The notes beneath the pieces are model-generated. The model searched no databases. It was not told where the DNA came from and worked only from the letters and a program-made list of their open reading frames with translations. The translations under genes were made by a program, and so were the position numbers. A stretch of 64,000 bases of DNA from Paludibacterium purpuratum (GTDB lineage: Bacteria > Pseudomonadota > Gammaproteobacteria > Burkholderiales > Chromobacteriaceae), in assembly GCF_004363805.1 (NCBI RefSeq), contig NZ_SNZP01000018.1, positions 1-64,000 on the forward strand, read 5' to 3'. This document shows, piece by piece, positions 1-6,901 of the stretch (position 1 is its first letter; each line of letters begins with the position of its first letter).

Positions 1-44
1 TCCTGAACGACGGTACGTTTGAAATCTTCATTATGTTTTGCCAT
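1..44 (-). CDS. IS3-family transposase OrfA, N-terminal fragment cut by window edge
   Basis: Only the first 14 codons are visible. They start at ATG 44-42 and read MAKHNEDFKRTVVQ, which is typical of the helix-turn-helix OrfA protein of IS3-family elements (EDFK..VV near the start). It lies directly inside the IS end at 95, in the orientation expected for OrfA. OrfA contributes the DNA-binding part of the OrfAB transposase made by programmed frameshifting. Whether the gene is intact cannot be judged here. Confidence 0.65.
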   Translation of the reverse strand, partial: MAKHNEDFKRTVVQ

Positions 45-95
45 GAAAAACACCCCAAAGGTTGGAACGGTGTCCAACTCTTGGGGTGCAGTTCA
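1..95 (-). mobile_element. IS3-family (IS150-group-like) insertion sequence, one end only
   Basis: On the minus strand the element begins at base 95 with TGAACTGCACCCCAA, which resembles the terminal inverted repeats of IS150-group IS3 elements as I remember them. A secondary palindrome (CACCCCAA ... TTGGGGTG around 51-88, with GTTGGA/TCCAAC inside it) sits between the tip and the transposase start. The element runs off the left edge, so the other end, the second reading frame and the target duplication cannot be seen. Non-IS sequence starts at 96. Confidence 0.7.
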
Positions 96-164
96 CTTCT
101 GCGGCCGTTTCTATTTTCGACCAAAGTACGTCGCATGCCGTTCTGTAGTCATGGCATTACATGC

Positions 165-184
165 TTCGGGACAAATGTCCCGAA
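165..184. promoter_or_regulatory. Perfect palindrome, candidate operator of the Crp/Fnr-type regulator
   Basis: Two perfect 9-base arms, TTCGGGACA and TGTCCCGAA, are separated by AA. The site lies 114 bases upstream of the Crp/Fnr-type gene at 298 in otherwise AT-richer intergenic DNA (96-297). Its size and symmetry suit a dimeric winged-helix regulator. The core differs from the textbook Crp (TGTGA-N6-TCACA) and Fnr (TTGAT-N4-ATCAA) sites. Autoregulation or control of the downstream operon is inference. I see no convincing -35/-10 pair to place relative to it. Confidence 0.45.
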
Positions 185-297
185 AATGAAGAAAATTCCC
201 GCTTATGGTAGTCGATTTACTCATGGATAAAACCTACTTGTCCTTTATATAAAACCCCGAACTTGTATGATGGCTAGGGACAGCTGGAGAGGGCGCA

Positions 298-996
298 ATG
301 GCGAGAAGCATTGACGACGTCATCACGATTGTCGAGCAGGAACGCGGCATTTACGAACTGCTGAAAGGGTGCCCCTACGAGGTGCTCAAAGAGTTTTCGG
401 TGGCGCGTTGCCGCAAGGGCGAATTCAGACTCAACCAGGGCCAGGTCTACGACAGCTTGTACATCGTCGTCTCCGGCCTGGTGCGTATTTATGTGATGAC
501 CGAAAGCGGGCGCAAGTACACGCTGGCGATTTACAAGCAAGGCAACTACATCGGCGAGCATGAAATTTTCGATCAGCGGCCGTATAGCTGTTTCGTCGAA
601 GCCATTTCCGATGTGGTGCTGCTGAAGCTCAAGCGCGAGCCGTTTATCCGCTGGCTGGGGCTCGATCGCAATATCAGCGATTCGTTCACGCGCAGCCTGT
701 GCCATCAGATCTATATGCTGAGCGAAAAGGCGGGGGTCGATACGCTGTACTCCTTGCGCCAGCGTATCTGCCAGTATCTGCTGGCGGTGGTGGCGCGCGA
801 GAAGCCGGTGACGGTCGACCGCGAGGAATTGGGCGAGTTGATGGGCGTGGCAACACGGAGCGTCAACCGCATACTCAAAAGTCTGCGCGAGGAAGGGTTG
901 ATCGCGGTCGAGGGGCACACGATCGCCATCGTCGACTGGCCCGCATTGCAGACCGAGTCCGAAAAGAAAACATACGATTTTTACCAAAGAAAGTGA
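298..996 (+). CDS. Crp/Fnr-family transcriptional regulator (YeiL-like)
   Basis: This 232-residue protein has the usual layout of the family: an N-terminal cyclic-nucleotide-binding-like beta-barrel (about residues 20-130, with G.Y.GE around the phosphate-cassette position) and a C-terminal winged helix (about 150-220). The recognition-helix segment is ELMGVATRSVNRILKSL. No Fnr-type cluster of N-terminal cysteines is seen, so iron-sulfur oxygen sensing is unlikely. GGAGAGG lies just before the ATG. It is first in an apparent operon, 7 bases ahead of the phosphorylase gene, which suggests it controls nucleoside uptake and use. E. coli YeiL, from the same broad family, is also linked to nutrient starvation and sits near nucleoside genes; the specific ligand here is unknown. 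Confidence 0.85.
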   Translation: MARSIDDVITIVEQERGIYELLKGCPYEVLKEFSVARCRKGEFRLNQGQVYDSLYIVVSGLVRIYVMTESGRKYTLAIYKQGNYIGEHEIFDQRPYSCFVEAISDVVLLKLKREPFIRWLGLDRNISDSFTRSLCHQIYMLSEKAGVDTLYSLRQRICQYLLAVVAREKPVTVDREELGELMGVATRSVNRILKSLREEGLIAVEGHTIAIVDWPALQTESEKKTYDFYQRK

Positions 997-1003
997 GCGC
1001 ATC

Positions 1004-1747
1004 ATGTCGGAGGCGAAGCAGCCGCATATCCGCTGCGGTCGCAAAGACGCGGCCCCGTTCGCGATTCTGCCCGGCGATCCGGAGCGGGTCGATCGGGTGA
1101 AGGCTTTTCTCGACCATCCGGTGGATATCGCCTTCAACCGCGAATACAAGAGTTGCCGAGGCAGTTATAAAGGTGTGCCGGTCATGGTGGTCTCCACCGG
1201 GATCGGCGGGGCATCGGCCGGTATCGCGGTGGAAGAGCTGCGCAGTATCGGCGTGCACACGCTGATCCGCATCGGCAGTTGCGGTGCGCTGCAGCCCGAC
1301 ATGCGGCTGGGCGATCTGGTCATCGCCTGTGGCGCGGTGCGCGACGATGGCGCCTCGCGCGCTTATGTCGGCGACCTTTTTCCAGCGGTGCCCGACACCG
1401 GGCTATTGACCGGTTTGCTTGCCAGTGCCAAGGCGCAAGGCTTTGCCCACCATTGCGGCATCGTCCATAGCCACGACAGCTTTTACACCGATCGCGAGGA
1501 GGCTTCGCGCGAGCACTGGCGCCAGCACGGCGTGTTGGCCGCCGATATGGAAACCTCGGCGTTGCTGGTGATCGCCCGGCTGCGCGGTTTGCGCGCGGCA
1601 TCGATCTTGAATGTGGTGGTCGAGCACGACGGCAATATCGAAGCCGGCATCAACGATTACGTCACCGGCGAAAGCCGTACCGCCGTCGGCGAACGCAACG
1701 AGATACTGACCGCGCTGGAAGCCATCGTCGGCCTGGCGCGGCAATGA
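1004..1747 (+). CDS. Nucleoside phosphorylase, Udp/DeoD (PNP_UDP) family
   Basis: The 247-residue protein is a cytosolic nucleoside phosphorylase, splitting a nucleoside with phosphate into a base and ribose-1-phosphate. Visible family motifs are PGDPERV (phosphate site), STGIGG, RIGSCGAL and ADMETSAL, where the Met-Glu pair binds ribose. The N-terminal half resembles E. coli uridine phosphorylase (RDDGAS.. and FPAV). The insertion carrying the uracil-recognising Gln-x-Arg of E. coli Udp seems to be missing: the segment from SHDSFYTD to the MET motif is short, as in DeoD. The base specificity is therefore open. It lies 7 bases after the regulator and 55 bases before the ECF transporter genes, suggesting phosphorolysis of an imported nucleoside. 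Confidence 0.85.
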   Translation: MSEAKQPHIRCGRKDAAPFAILPGDPERVDRVKAFLDHPVDIAFNREYKSCRGSYKGVPVMVVSTGIGGASAGIAVEELRSIGVHTLIRIGSCGALQPDMRLGDLVIACGAVRDDGASRAYVGDLFPAVPDTGLLTGLLASAKAQGFAHHCGIVHSHDSFYTDREEASREHWRQHGVLAADMETSALLVIARLRGLRAASILNVVVEHDGNIEAGINDYVTGESRTAVGERNEILTALEAIVGLARQ

Positions 1748-1802
1748 GCAAGTTACGTCTGCGCCTAGGCGCGGATATGTCACACACACAGGAGGCACTG
1801 TC

Positions 1803-2402
1803 ATGAAAAACAGCATGTGGAGTCTGAAACTCTCGACATCGGCTTTGGTGCTGATTCCGGCCGCTGTCGGCATCAACTATATCGGCAAGCTGTTCGCCGG
1901 CCTGCTGAAACTGCCGCTGTGGCTCGACGCCATCGGTACCGTGCTGGCCGCCATGCTTGCCGGGCCGGTGGTCGGCGCGATCTGCGGCGCGATCAACAAC
2001 GTCATCTATGGCCTGACCATGGATCCAATCTCCTTTATCTATGGCCTGACCAGTATCGGTATCGGTCTGTCGGTGGGTGTGTTGGCGCATCGCGGCCGTA
2101 TTACCGGCATCGGCAGTGCCGTGGTGGTCGGTTTGATTGCCGCGGTGGTGTCCACGGTGATCTCCACGCCGATCAATATTGGCTTCTGGGGCGGTCAGAC
2201 CGGTAACGTCTGGGGCGACCTGGTGTTTGCCTGGATGGCGGCGCATCACTTCCCGGTGTGGATGTCGTCGACGGTCGACGAATTCATCGTCGACGTGCCG
2301 GACAAGATCGCGACGGTGATCGTGGCCTATGGCATCTTCAAGGGCTTGCCGCAAAAGATGACGATCCTGTTCCGCCACGATAGTCAGACCGAGCAACTGT
2401 AA
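1803..2402 (+). CDS. ECF transporter S component (substrate-binding membrane subunit)
   Basis: This 199-residue very hydrophobic protein has about five or six membrane segments, a small-residue-rich N-terminal region and the length typical of S components. It is followed directly by the T and two A components, so assignment rests on both topology and context. The S component captures the substrate and docks on the T/A module. The substrate is not evident from sequence. The neighbouring phosphorylase suggests a nucleoside or base, which is inference. AGGAGG precedes the ATG by 7 bases. A 12-base palindrome GCGCCTAGGCGC lies in the 55-base gap upstream (1761-1772). Confidence 0.8.
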   Translation: MKNSMWSLKLSTSALVLIPAAVGINYIGKLFAGLLKLPLWLDAIGTVLAAMLAGPVVGAICGAINNVIYGLTMDPISFIYGLTSIGIGLSVGVLAHRGRITGIGSAVVVGLIAAVVSTVISTPINIGFWGGQTGNVWGDLVFAWMAAHHFPVWMSSTVDEFIVDVPDKIATVIVAYGIFKGLPQKMTILFRHDSQTEQL

Positions 2403-2413
2403 GGACGCCCATC

Positions 2414-3181
2414 TTGAAAGCGCTTAGCCTCTATCAGGATAACGGCACGCTGATCCACCGAGTGGATCCGATCAGCAAGCTGCTGTATATCGCGGCCGCC
2501 ATCTTCATCCCCGTGGTGCTGACCGGCTTTACCGCCGGCTTGGCGATGCTCGGGCTCAGCCTGATGCTGTTGGTGCTGGCCCGAGTGCTGCGCAAGGTGG
2601 TGCCGTTGATCGGCTTCAGTATGTTGGTGTTGATTTCGGTGGTGATCATCCAAGGGCTGTTTTACGCCGGCAACCGTCAAGTCATGTTCGCACTCGGCGG
2701 CGTGCATTTCTACCGCGAAGGCTTGCTGTTCTCCGCCGCTATTTGCGTGCGGGTGCTCAACATCCTGTGCGCCTTCGCACTGTTGGTGCTGACCACCCGT
2801 CCGTCCGATCTGATCGAGTCGTTGGTGCGCCAGGGACTGTCGCCGCATTTCGGTTATGTGCTGTCTTCCGTGCTGCAAATCATCCCGCAGATGACCGGCA
2901 CCATGGAAACCATTACCGACGCCCAGCGATCGCGAGGCATGGAAACCGAAGGTAGCCTGATGGTGCGCCTGCGTGCCTTCCTGCCGCTGATCGGGCCGGT
3001 GGTGATGAATTCGCTGGTCAGTACGCGCGAGCGCTCGCTGGCGCTGGAAGTGCGCGCGTTCAGTTCGCGCGCACAAAAGACCTTCCTCAACGAAGAGCGG
3101 GTCAGCACCAGTAACCGGGTGATCAAGATTGTGCTGTTGGCAGCCATGGCGGCGGCGGTGGCATGGAGAGTCGTGTCATGA
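2414..3181 (+). CDS. ecfT: ECF transporter T component (EcfT)
   Basis: The 255-residue protein has multiple membrane segments and two cytoplasmic coupling motifs of the Ala-Arg-Gly type: AQRSRGME (about 175-182) and LEVRAFSSR (about 212-220). These grip the two ATPases in known ECF complexes. It starts with TTG at 2414, 8 bases after AAGGA, and its stop overlaps the start of the next gene (ATGA at 3178-3181). It links the upstream S component with the two ATPases that follow and would power energy-coupled uptake. Because the S gene is in the same operon, this is a dedicated (group I) ECF system. Confidence 0.88.
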   Translation: MKALSLYQDNGTLIHRVDPISKLLYIAAAIFIPVVLTGFTAGLAMLGLSLMLLVLARVLRKVVPLIGFSMLVLISVVIIQGLFYAGNRQVMFALGGVHFYREGLLFSAAICVRVLNILCAFALLVLTTRPSDLIESLVRQGLSPHFGYVLSSVLQIIPQMTGTMETITDAQRSRGMETEGSLMVRLRAFLPLIGPVVMNSLVSTRERSLALEVRAFSSRAQKTFLNEERVSTSNRVIKIVLLAAMAAAVAWRVVS

Positions 3182-4023
3182 AGAAGATCGTCGTCGAAGG
3201 GCTGAAGTATCGTTATCCGCTAACGGCCGAGCTGGCGCTGAACGATGTGTCGTTCGAAATCGAAAAGGGCGAATTCATCGGTATCATCGGCCGCAATCTG
3301 GCCGGTAAGTCCACGTTGTGCCAAGCCCTGATGGGGCTGGTGCCGCATTTTTATAAAGGCGCTTACGGCGGTTCGGTGACGGTGGACGGCTTGAACGTCG
3401 CCCAGACCGAAATCTGCGAACTGGCGCGTAAGGTCGGTCTGGTATTCCAGAACCCGTTTACCCAGGTGAGCGGTTCGAAGATGACCGTGTACGAAGAGCT
3501 GGCCTTCGGCTTGGAGAACCTGGGGGTGCCGCGCGCGGAAATGATGCCGCGTATCGAGAGTGCCATGGCGCTGTTGGGCATCGAGCGTTTCGGTAAGCGC
3601 AACCCATTCGATTTGTCCGGTGGCCAGATGCAACGCATGGCCATCGCCAGTGTGATTGCCATGGCACCGGACATCATCGTATTGGACGAGCCCACTTCAC
3701 AGCTCGATCCTCAAGGCTCGGAAGAGGTGTTCCAGGCGATCCAGGCCTTGAGCCGCCAAGGCATGACGGTGATCATGGTCGAGCACAAGATGGAGAAGAT
3801 CGCCCGTTACTCCGACCGGGTGATGCTGCTCGACCACGGGCGGCTGGTGGATTTCGACACGCCCGAGCGCGTGTTCTCGCGCGATGATCTCGCGCAATAC
3901 GGCATCGCCGCGCCGATCTTCGCCCGCATCTGTCAGGGGCTGGGCATCCGGACCCCGCAGACCGGGCTCTATCCGATGACGTTGGACGACGCCTACGACC
4001 AGGTGGTGAATTGGCATGAATAA
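3178..4023 (+). CDS. ecfA1: ECF transporter ATPase A1 (CbiO/EcfA-like)
   Basis: This 281-residue ABC ATPase has a Walker A of GRNLAGKST (Leu where Gly is usual, but G-x4-GKST intact), Q-loop VFQNPF, signature LSGGQMQR and Walker B IIVLDEPTSQLD. It is followed by a switch His (MVEHKME) and the C-terminal extension typical of EcfA. The start at 3178 was chosen over the upstream in-frame ATG at 3163 because GGAGA sits 8 bases before it and because it overlaps the ecfT stop. It pairs with the next ATPase to form the heterodimer under EcfT. It overlaps the next gene by 8 bases. Confidence 0.88.
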   Translation: MKKIVVEGLKYRYPLTAELALNDVSFEIEKGEFIGIIGRNLAGKSTLCQALMGLVPHFYKGAYGGSVTVDGLNVAQTEICELARKVGLVFQNPFTQVSGSKMTVYEELAFGLENLGVPRAEMMPRIESAMALLGIERFGKRNPFDLSGGQMQRMAIASVIAMAPDIIVLDEPTSQLDPQGSEEVFQAIQALSRQGMTVIMVEHKMEKIARYSDRVMLLDHGRLVDFDTPERVFSRDDLAQYGIAAPIFARICQGLGIRTPQTGLYPMTLDDAYDQVVNWHE

Positions 4024-4840
4024 GATCGAGATCCGCAACCTGGTGTTTCATTACACCGCGGGCGAGCCCATCCTGAACGATATCTCGTTGGCTTTCGACG
4101 CCCGCTCGACCGCCATCATCGGCCAGAACGGCGCCGGCAAAACAACCTTCGTCAAGCTGCTCAAGGGGCTGTTGAAGCCTGTCGGCGGCGACGTGGTCAT
4201 CAATGGCATCAATACCAGCGATGCCACCGTGGCGGCGTTGGCGCGCCACATCGGGCTGGTGTTTCAGAATCCCAACGACCAGATATTCAAGAACAAGGTG
4301 CTCGACGAAGTCATGTTCGGCCCGCTCAATATCGGCCAAAGCCAAGACGAAGCGCGCGAGCGTGCCGATGCGGCATTGGCGATGGTCGGTCTGGCGGGGC
4401 GCATCAACGACAACCCCTACGACTTGAGTCTGTCCGAACGCAAATTGATCAGTATCGCTTCCATCGTGGCGATGAATACCGAGATCATCATCTTCGACGA
4501 ACCGACCATTGCTCAGGATTTTTCCGGCAAGGAACACATCAAGGCGATCATTCGCGACTTGGTTGCCCAGGGGAAGCTGGTATTGACCATCATTCACGAC
4601 ATGGATTTCGTCGCGGAAACCTTCGAGCGCACGCTGGTGTTCGCGCAAGGGCGGGTCTTGCTCGACGGCTCGACGCGCGAAGTGTTCGCCGAGGAGGAAG
4701 TGCTGCGCCAAGCCCATCTCGAGCCGCCGCACGTCACGCAATTGGCGCACCGTACCGGCTTGCCAGGCACGCCTTTGACGGTGGAGGAGTTTGTGCGCGA
4801 GAAGCGGGCGCAAGGCGCGATGCGGCCGGTGACGCCCTAG
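4016..4840 (+). CDS. ecfA2: ECF transporter ATPase A2 with non-canonical signature motif
   Basis: This 274-residue ABC ATPase has a perfect Walker A (GQNGAGKTT), Q-loop VFQNPND, Walker B (IIIFDEPT) and switch His (IIHDMDF). The LSGGQ signature is replaced by LSLSERK, while the following helix ISIASIVAM is preserved. In a heterodimer with A1, one composite ATP site would carry this altered signature, implying asymmetric ATP hydrolysis. That consequence is inference, and some ECF ATPase subgroups may share the change. It is the last gene of the operon. A short stem AGCGGC/GCCGCT at 4846-4861 without a T run lies between it and tRNA-Ser. Confidence 0.85.
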   Translation: MNKIEIRNLVFHYTAGEPILNDISLAFDARSTAIIGQNGAGKTTFVKLLKGLLKPVGGDVVINGINTSDATVAALARHIGLVFQNPNDQIFKNKVLDEVMFGPLNIGQSQDEARERADAALAMVGLAGRINDNPYDLSLSERKLISIASIVAMNTEIIIFDEPTIAQDFSGKEHIKAIIRDLVAQGKLVLTIIHDMDFVAETFERTLVFAQGRVLLDGSTREVFAEEEVLRQAHLEPPHVTQLAHRTGLPGTPLTVEEFVREKRAQGAMRPVTP

Positions 4841-4878
4841 CCAAAAGCGGCGCGAGCCGCTATCATGTCGCACTTCCC

Positions 4879-4966
4879 GGAAGCTTGGCAGAGTGGTCGA
4901 TTGCACCGGTCTTGAAAACCGGCAAACCGAAAGGTTTCCAGGGTTCGAATCCCTGAGCTTCCGCCA
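4879..4966 (+). tRNA. tRNA-Ser (anticodon UGA)
   Basis: This 88-base tRNA has acceptor stem GGAAGCT/AGCTTCC, discriminator G and an encoded CCA end. The anticodon loop reads CTTGAAA, giving anticodon TGA for UCA codons. A long variable arm and the T-loop sequence GGTTCGAATCC are present, as expected for a class II serine tRNA. Confidence 0.95.
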
Positions 4967-4978
4967 GAATAAATTGAT

Positions 4979-5013
4979 AGGCCGCCAACGACATTTGTCG
5001 TTGACGGCCTTTA
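4979..5013. terminator. Rho-independent terminator between tRNA-Ser and convergent EAL gene
   Basis: A long stem AGGCCG-C-CAACGACA pairs with TGTCGTTG-A-CGGCCT around a very short loop, with a TTTAAAATTT tract on the right. It lies 12 bases after the tRNA and just past the stop of the minus-strand EAL gene, so it can serve both. Confidence 0.75.
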
Positions 5014-5023
5014 AAATTTCACG

Positions 5024-6601
5024 TCACCAAGCCTGCCCGGCGAACCACGCGGGAATGTCCGGTGCCGGCATCGGCTTGGCGAAGTAGTAGCCTTGCACGC
5101 TGGCGATGCCGCTTTGCATGACGATATCCAACTCTTCCCGGGTTTCCACGCCTTCGGCGGTGACCGGGATGCCTAGATCCACCGCCAATTCGGCGATTTT
5201 CTTCAGCAGGGCTTGGCGGCGGGTGTCCTGCACCAGGCCTTTAATGAATAGGCGGTCGCATTTGAAGCCCGAGATGGGGAGATCCGCCAACAGGCCGAGC
5301 GATGAGTAGCCGGAGCCGAAGTCGTCCATGATCACGCCGATACCTTTGGCCTTCAGTTGGCGGATGATGCGCACCATTTCGCCACCGTTGGCGATCAGCG
5401 CGTGTTCGGTGATTTCCAGCCGCACACGGCTGGGGGCCAGTTCGCGTTGCTGTAGCTGGCAGTGGATCCAGTCGACGAAGTCCGCCTCCAGTAGGGTGGC
5501 GGGCGAGACGTTGATGTTGATGGTGGCGCTGTCGAAACCTTGGCGGGTCCAGTCGGCCAGGTGATCGAGGGCATTGCCGATGATCAGCATGTCGACGTGC
5601 GCGCCCTGGGCCTGCAGCGTGCAGGCCAGGATGAATTTTTCCGGGTTGATGCGACCCAGCACGGGGTCGCTGACGCGTAGCAACGCTTCGAAGTGCGCCT
5701 TGGGTTGGTGCGGTGTGACGATGGGCTGAAAGTGGATCTGCAGCTGCTTGGGGTGCAAAAGCTCCGGCAATCGGGCGGAGATCAGGGCGAGTTGCCGGTC
5801 GTGGCCTTGGCTTGCCGCGACGCTACTGGCGCCCGGTGTGACTACGTTGCGGAATGAACGTTGCCGGCGCCGTTCGGAGTGTATGGCCTGCAGCTGGTCG
5901 GCGGTAATGGCCAGGCCGAAGGCGAGGACGGTGATCAGTAAGTGTGCACTGCTGTTCGGGACGAGCTCGGTCGAGCTTGGCAGGGGGAACGTCGTGACCA
6001 GGCACCAGTGTAAAGGCGGAATCAGCATGCCTGCCAGGATTTTCAGTCGCCAGGTCAGGGGTGTGAACTGGCTGCCGATGGCGCTGAGGCGTGCTTTGCG
6101 ATGCTTGAGCGCGAGACCGGCGGCGAGAAGAACCGCCAGCGCCAGCGATGCGGCGAAGGCCGACGGTTCGATGGTCAGCGTGCCGGGTACGAAGCCGAAC
6201 GACAGCACGGCATGACCGAGTAGCATGCCGAGCGCCAAGCCGAGCGCGGCTAGGCAGACGCGACCGGCGTGCGTGTCGGTGCTCAGCGTGGGGACGGTCA
6301 ACCTGGCGCTGAAGCTGTTGATCAATAGCCCCAACAGTGCCGGCGTGAGTGGCAAGCCGTCGGTGGATAGGTCCGGATAGATGAAGAAACCGGTCACGTC
6401 GAGCACCCAAACCAGGCCGCCGATGCTAAATGCGGCGCGCGAGGTTCGGATCACGCGGCTGGCAGGGTCGATGGCATTGCTGGTTTCCTCCACAAGCTGT
6501 TGGCACAGATGTACGACCAGCGCGCCCAATGCGCCGTAGAACAATGCAGGCAGCCCAAATGGCATGGCGCGGCCGGTCTCTTGGAGTAGGGCAATGTTCA
6601 T
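5024..6601 (-). CDS. Membrane-anchored EAL-domain c-di-GMP phosphodiesterase
   Basis: This 525-residue protein has an N-terminal membrane region of about 240 residues with roughly seven helices and a C-terminal EAL domain (about 275-520). The EAL catalytic set looks complete: FEALLR, NINVSP, LEITEH, DDFGSGYSS, KCDRLFI, TAEGVET and QGYYFAKP. It should hydrolyse cyclic di-GMP to pGpG. The membrane region is spaced like an MHYT sensor domain, but the Met-His motifs are not conserved (for example LHWC and GHAVLS), so it may be a degenerate sensor; this is tentative. No GGDEF domain is present. It stands alone, convergent with tRNA-Ser. Confidence 0.9.
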   Translation of the reverse strand: MNIALLQETGRAMPFGLPALFYGALGALVVHLCQQLVEETSNAIDPASRVIRTSRAAFSIGGLVWVLDVTGFFIYPDLSTDGLPLTPALLGLLINSFSARLTVPTLSTDTHAGRVCLAALGLALGMLLGHAVLSFGFVPGTLTIEPSAFAASLALAVLLAAGLALKHRKARLSAIGSQFTPLTWRLKILAGMLIPPLHWCLVTTFPLPSSTELVPNSSAHLLITVLAFGLAITADQLQAIHSERRRQRSFRNVVTPGASSVAASQGHDRQLALISARLPELLHPKQLQIHFQPIVTPHQPKAHFEALLRVSDPVLGRINPEKFILACTLQAQGAHVDMLIIGNALDHLADWTRQGFDSATININVSPATLLEADFVDWIHCQLQQRELAPSRVRLEITEHALIANGGEMVRIIRQLKAKGIGVIMDDFGSGYSSLGLLADLPISGFKCDRLFIKGLVQDTRRQALLKKIAELAVDLGIPVTAEGVETREELDIVMQSGIASVQGYYFAKPMPAPDIPAWFAGQAW

Positions 6602-6781
6602 GGGGTCTCTTGTGGGGCGGTTGGCATCGGTAACCGGTATGGCTAATTGCGGTTTCGATTTAAATTAAGGCCATCAATTGTTAACTATGAATTTAAGATA
6701 TGATTATGTCAAAAAAAATGCTATCTGTCTGCGTTTTTGACATTAAGGGGAAATGTTCGTCTACCGATGTTGCTGTAAGCC

Positions 6782-6901
6782 AACGGCAGGCACGACGACG
6801 AGCCGGTGGCTCACCGCTTGGAGCGGATCGCCGCCTTGAAGCGCCTAGGCTTGAGCTTGGACGAGATCGGCCAAGTTCTGGATCTGTGGATCGAGACTTC
6901 G
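6782..6901 (+). pseudogene. Relic of a MerR-family regulator
   Basis: In one plus-strand frame the segment reads RHDDEPVAHRLERIAA, then LKRLGLSLDEIGQVLDLW, which matches the end of the MerR DNA-binding domain. A stop lies just upstream (6776-6778), no N-terminal helix-turn-helix half is found in frame, and the remaining frame runs straight into the 3' end of recN on the other strand. The effector domain is absent. The rest of the gap 6602-6781 is AT-rich and holds no gene that I recognise. Confidence 0.45.

Noticed and set aside
33-230. Plus-strand frame of 65 codons over the left edge
   Set aside because: It spans the IS end and the intergenic region, has no ribosome-binding site and no recognisable features; it is probably chance.
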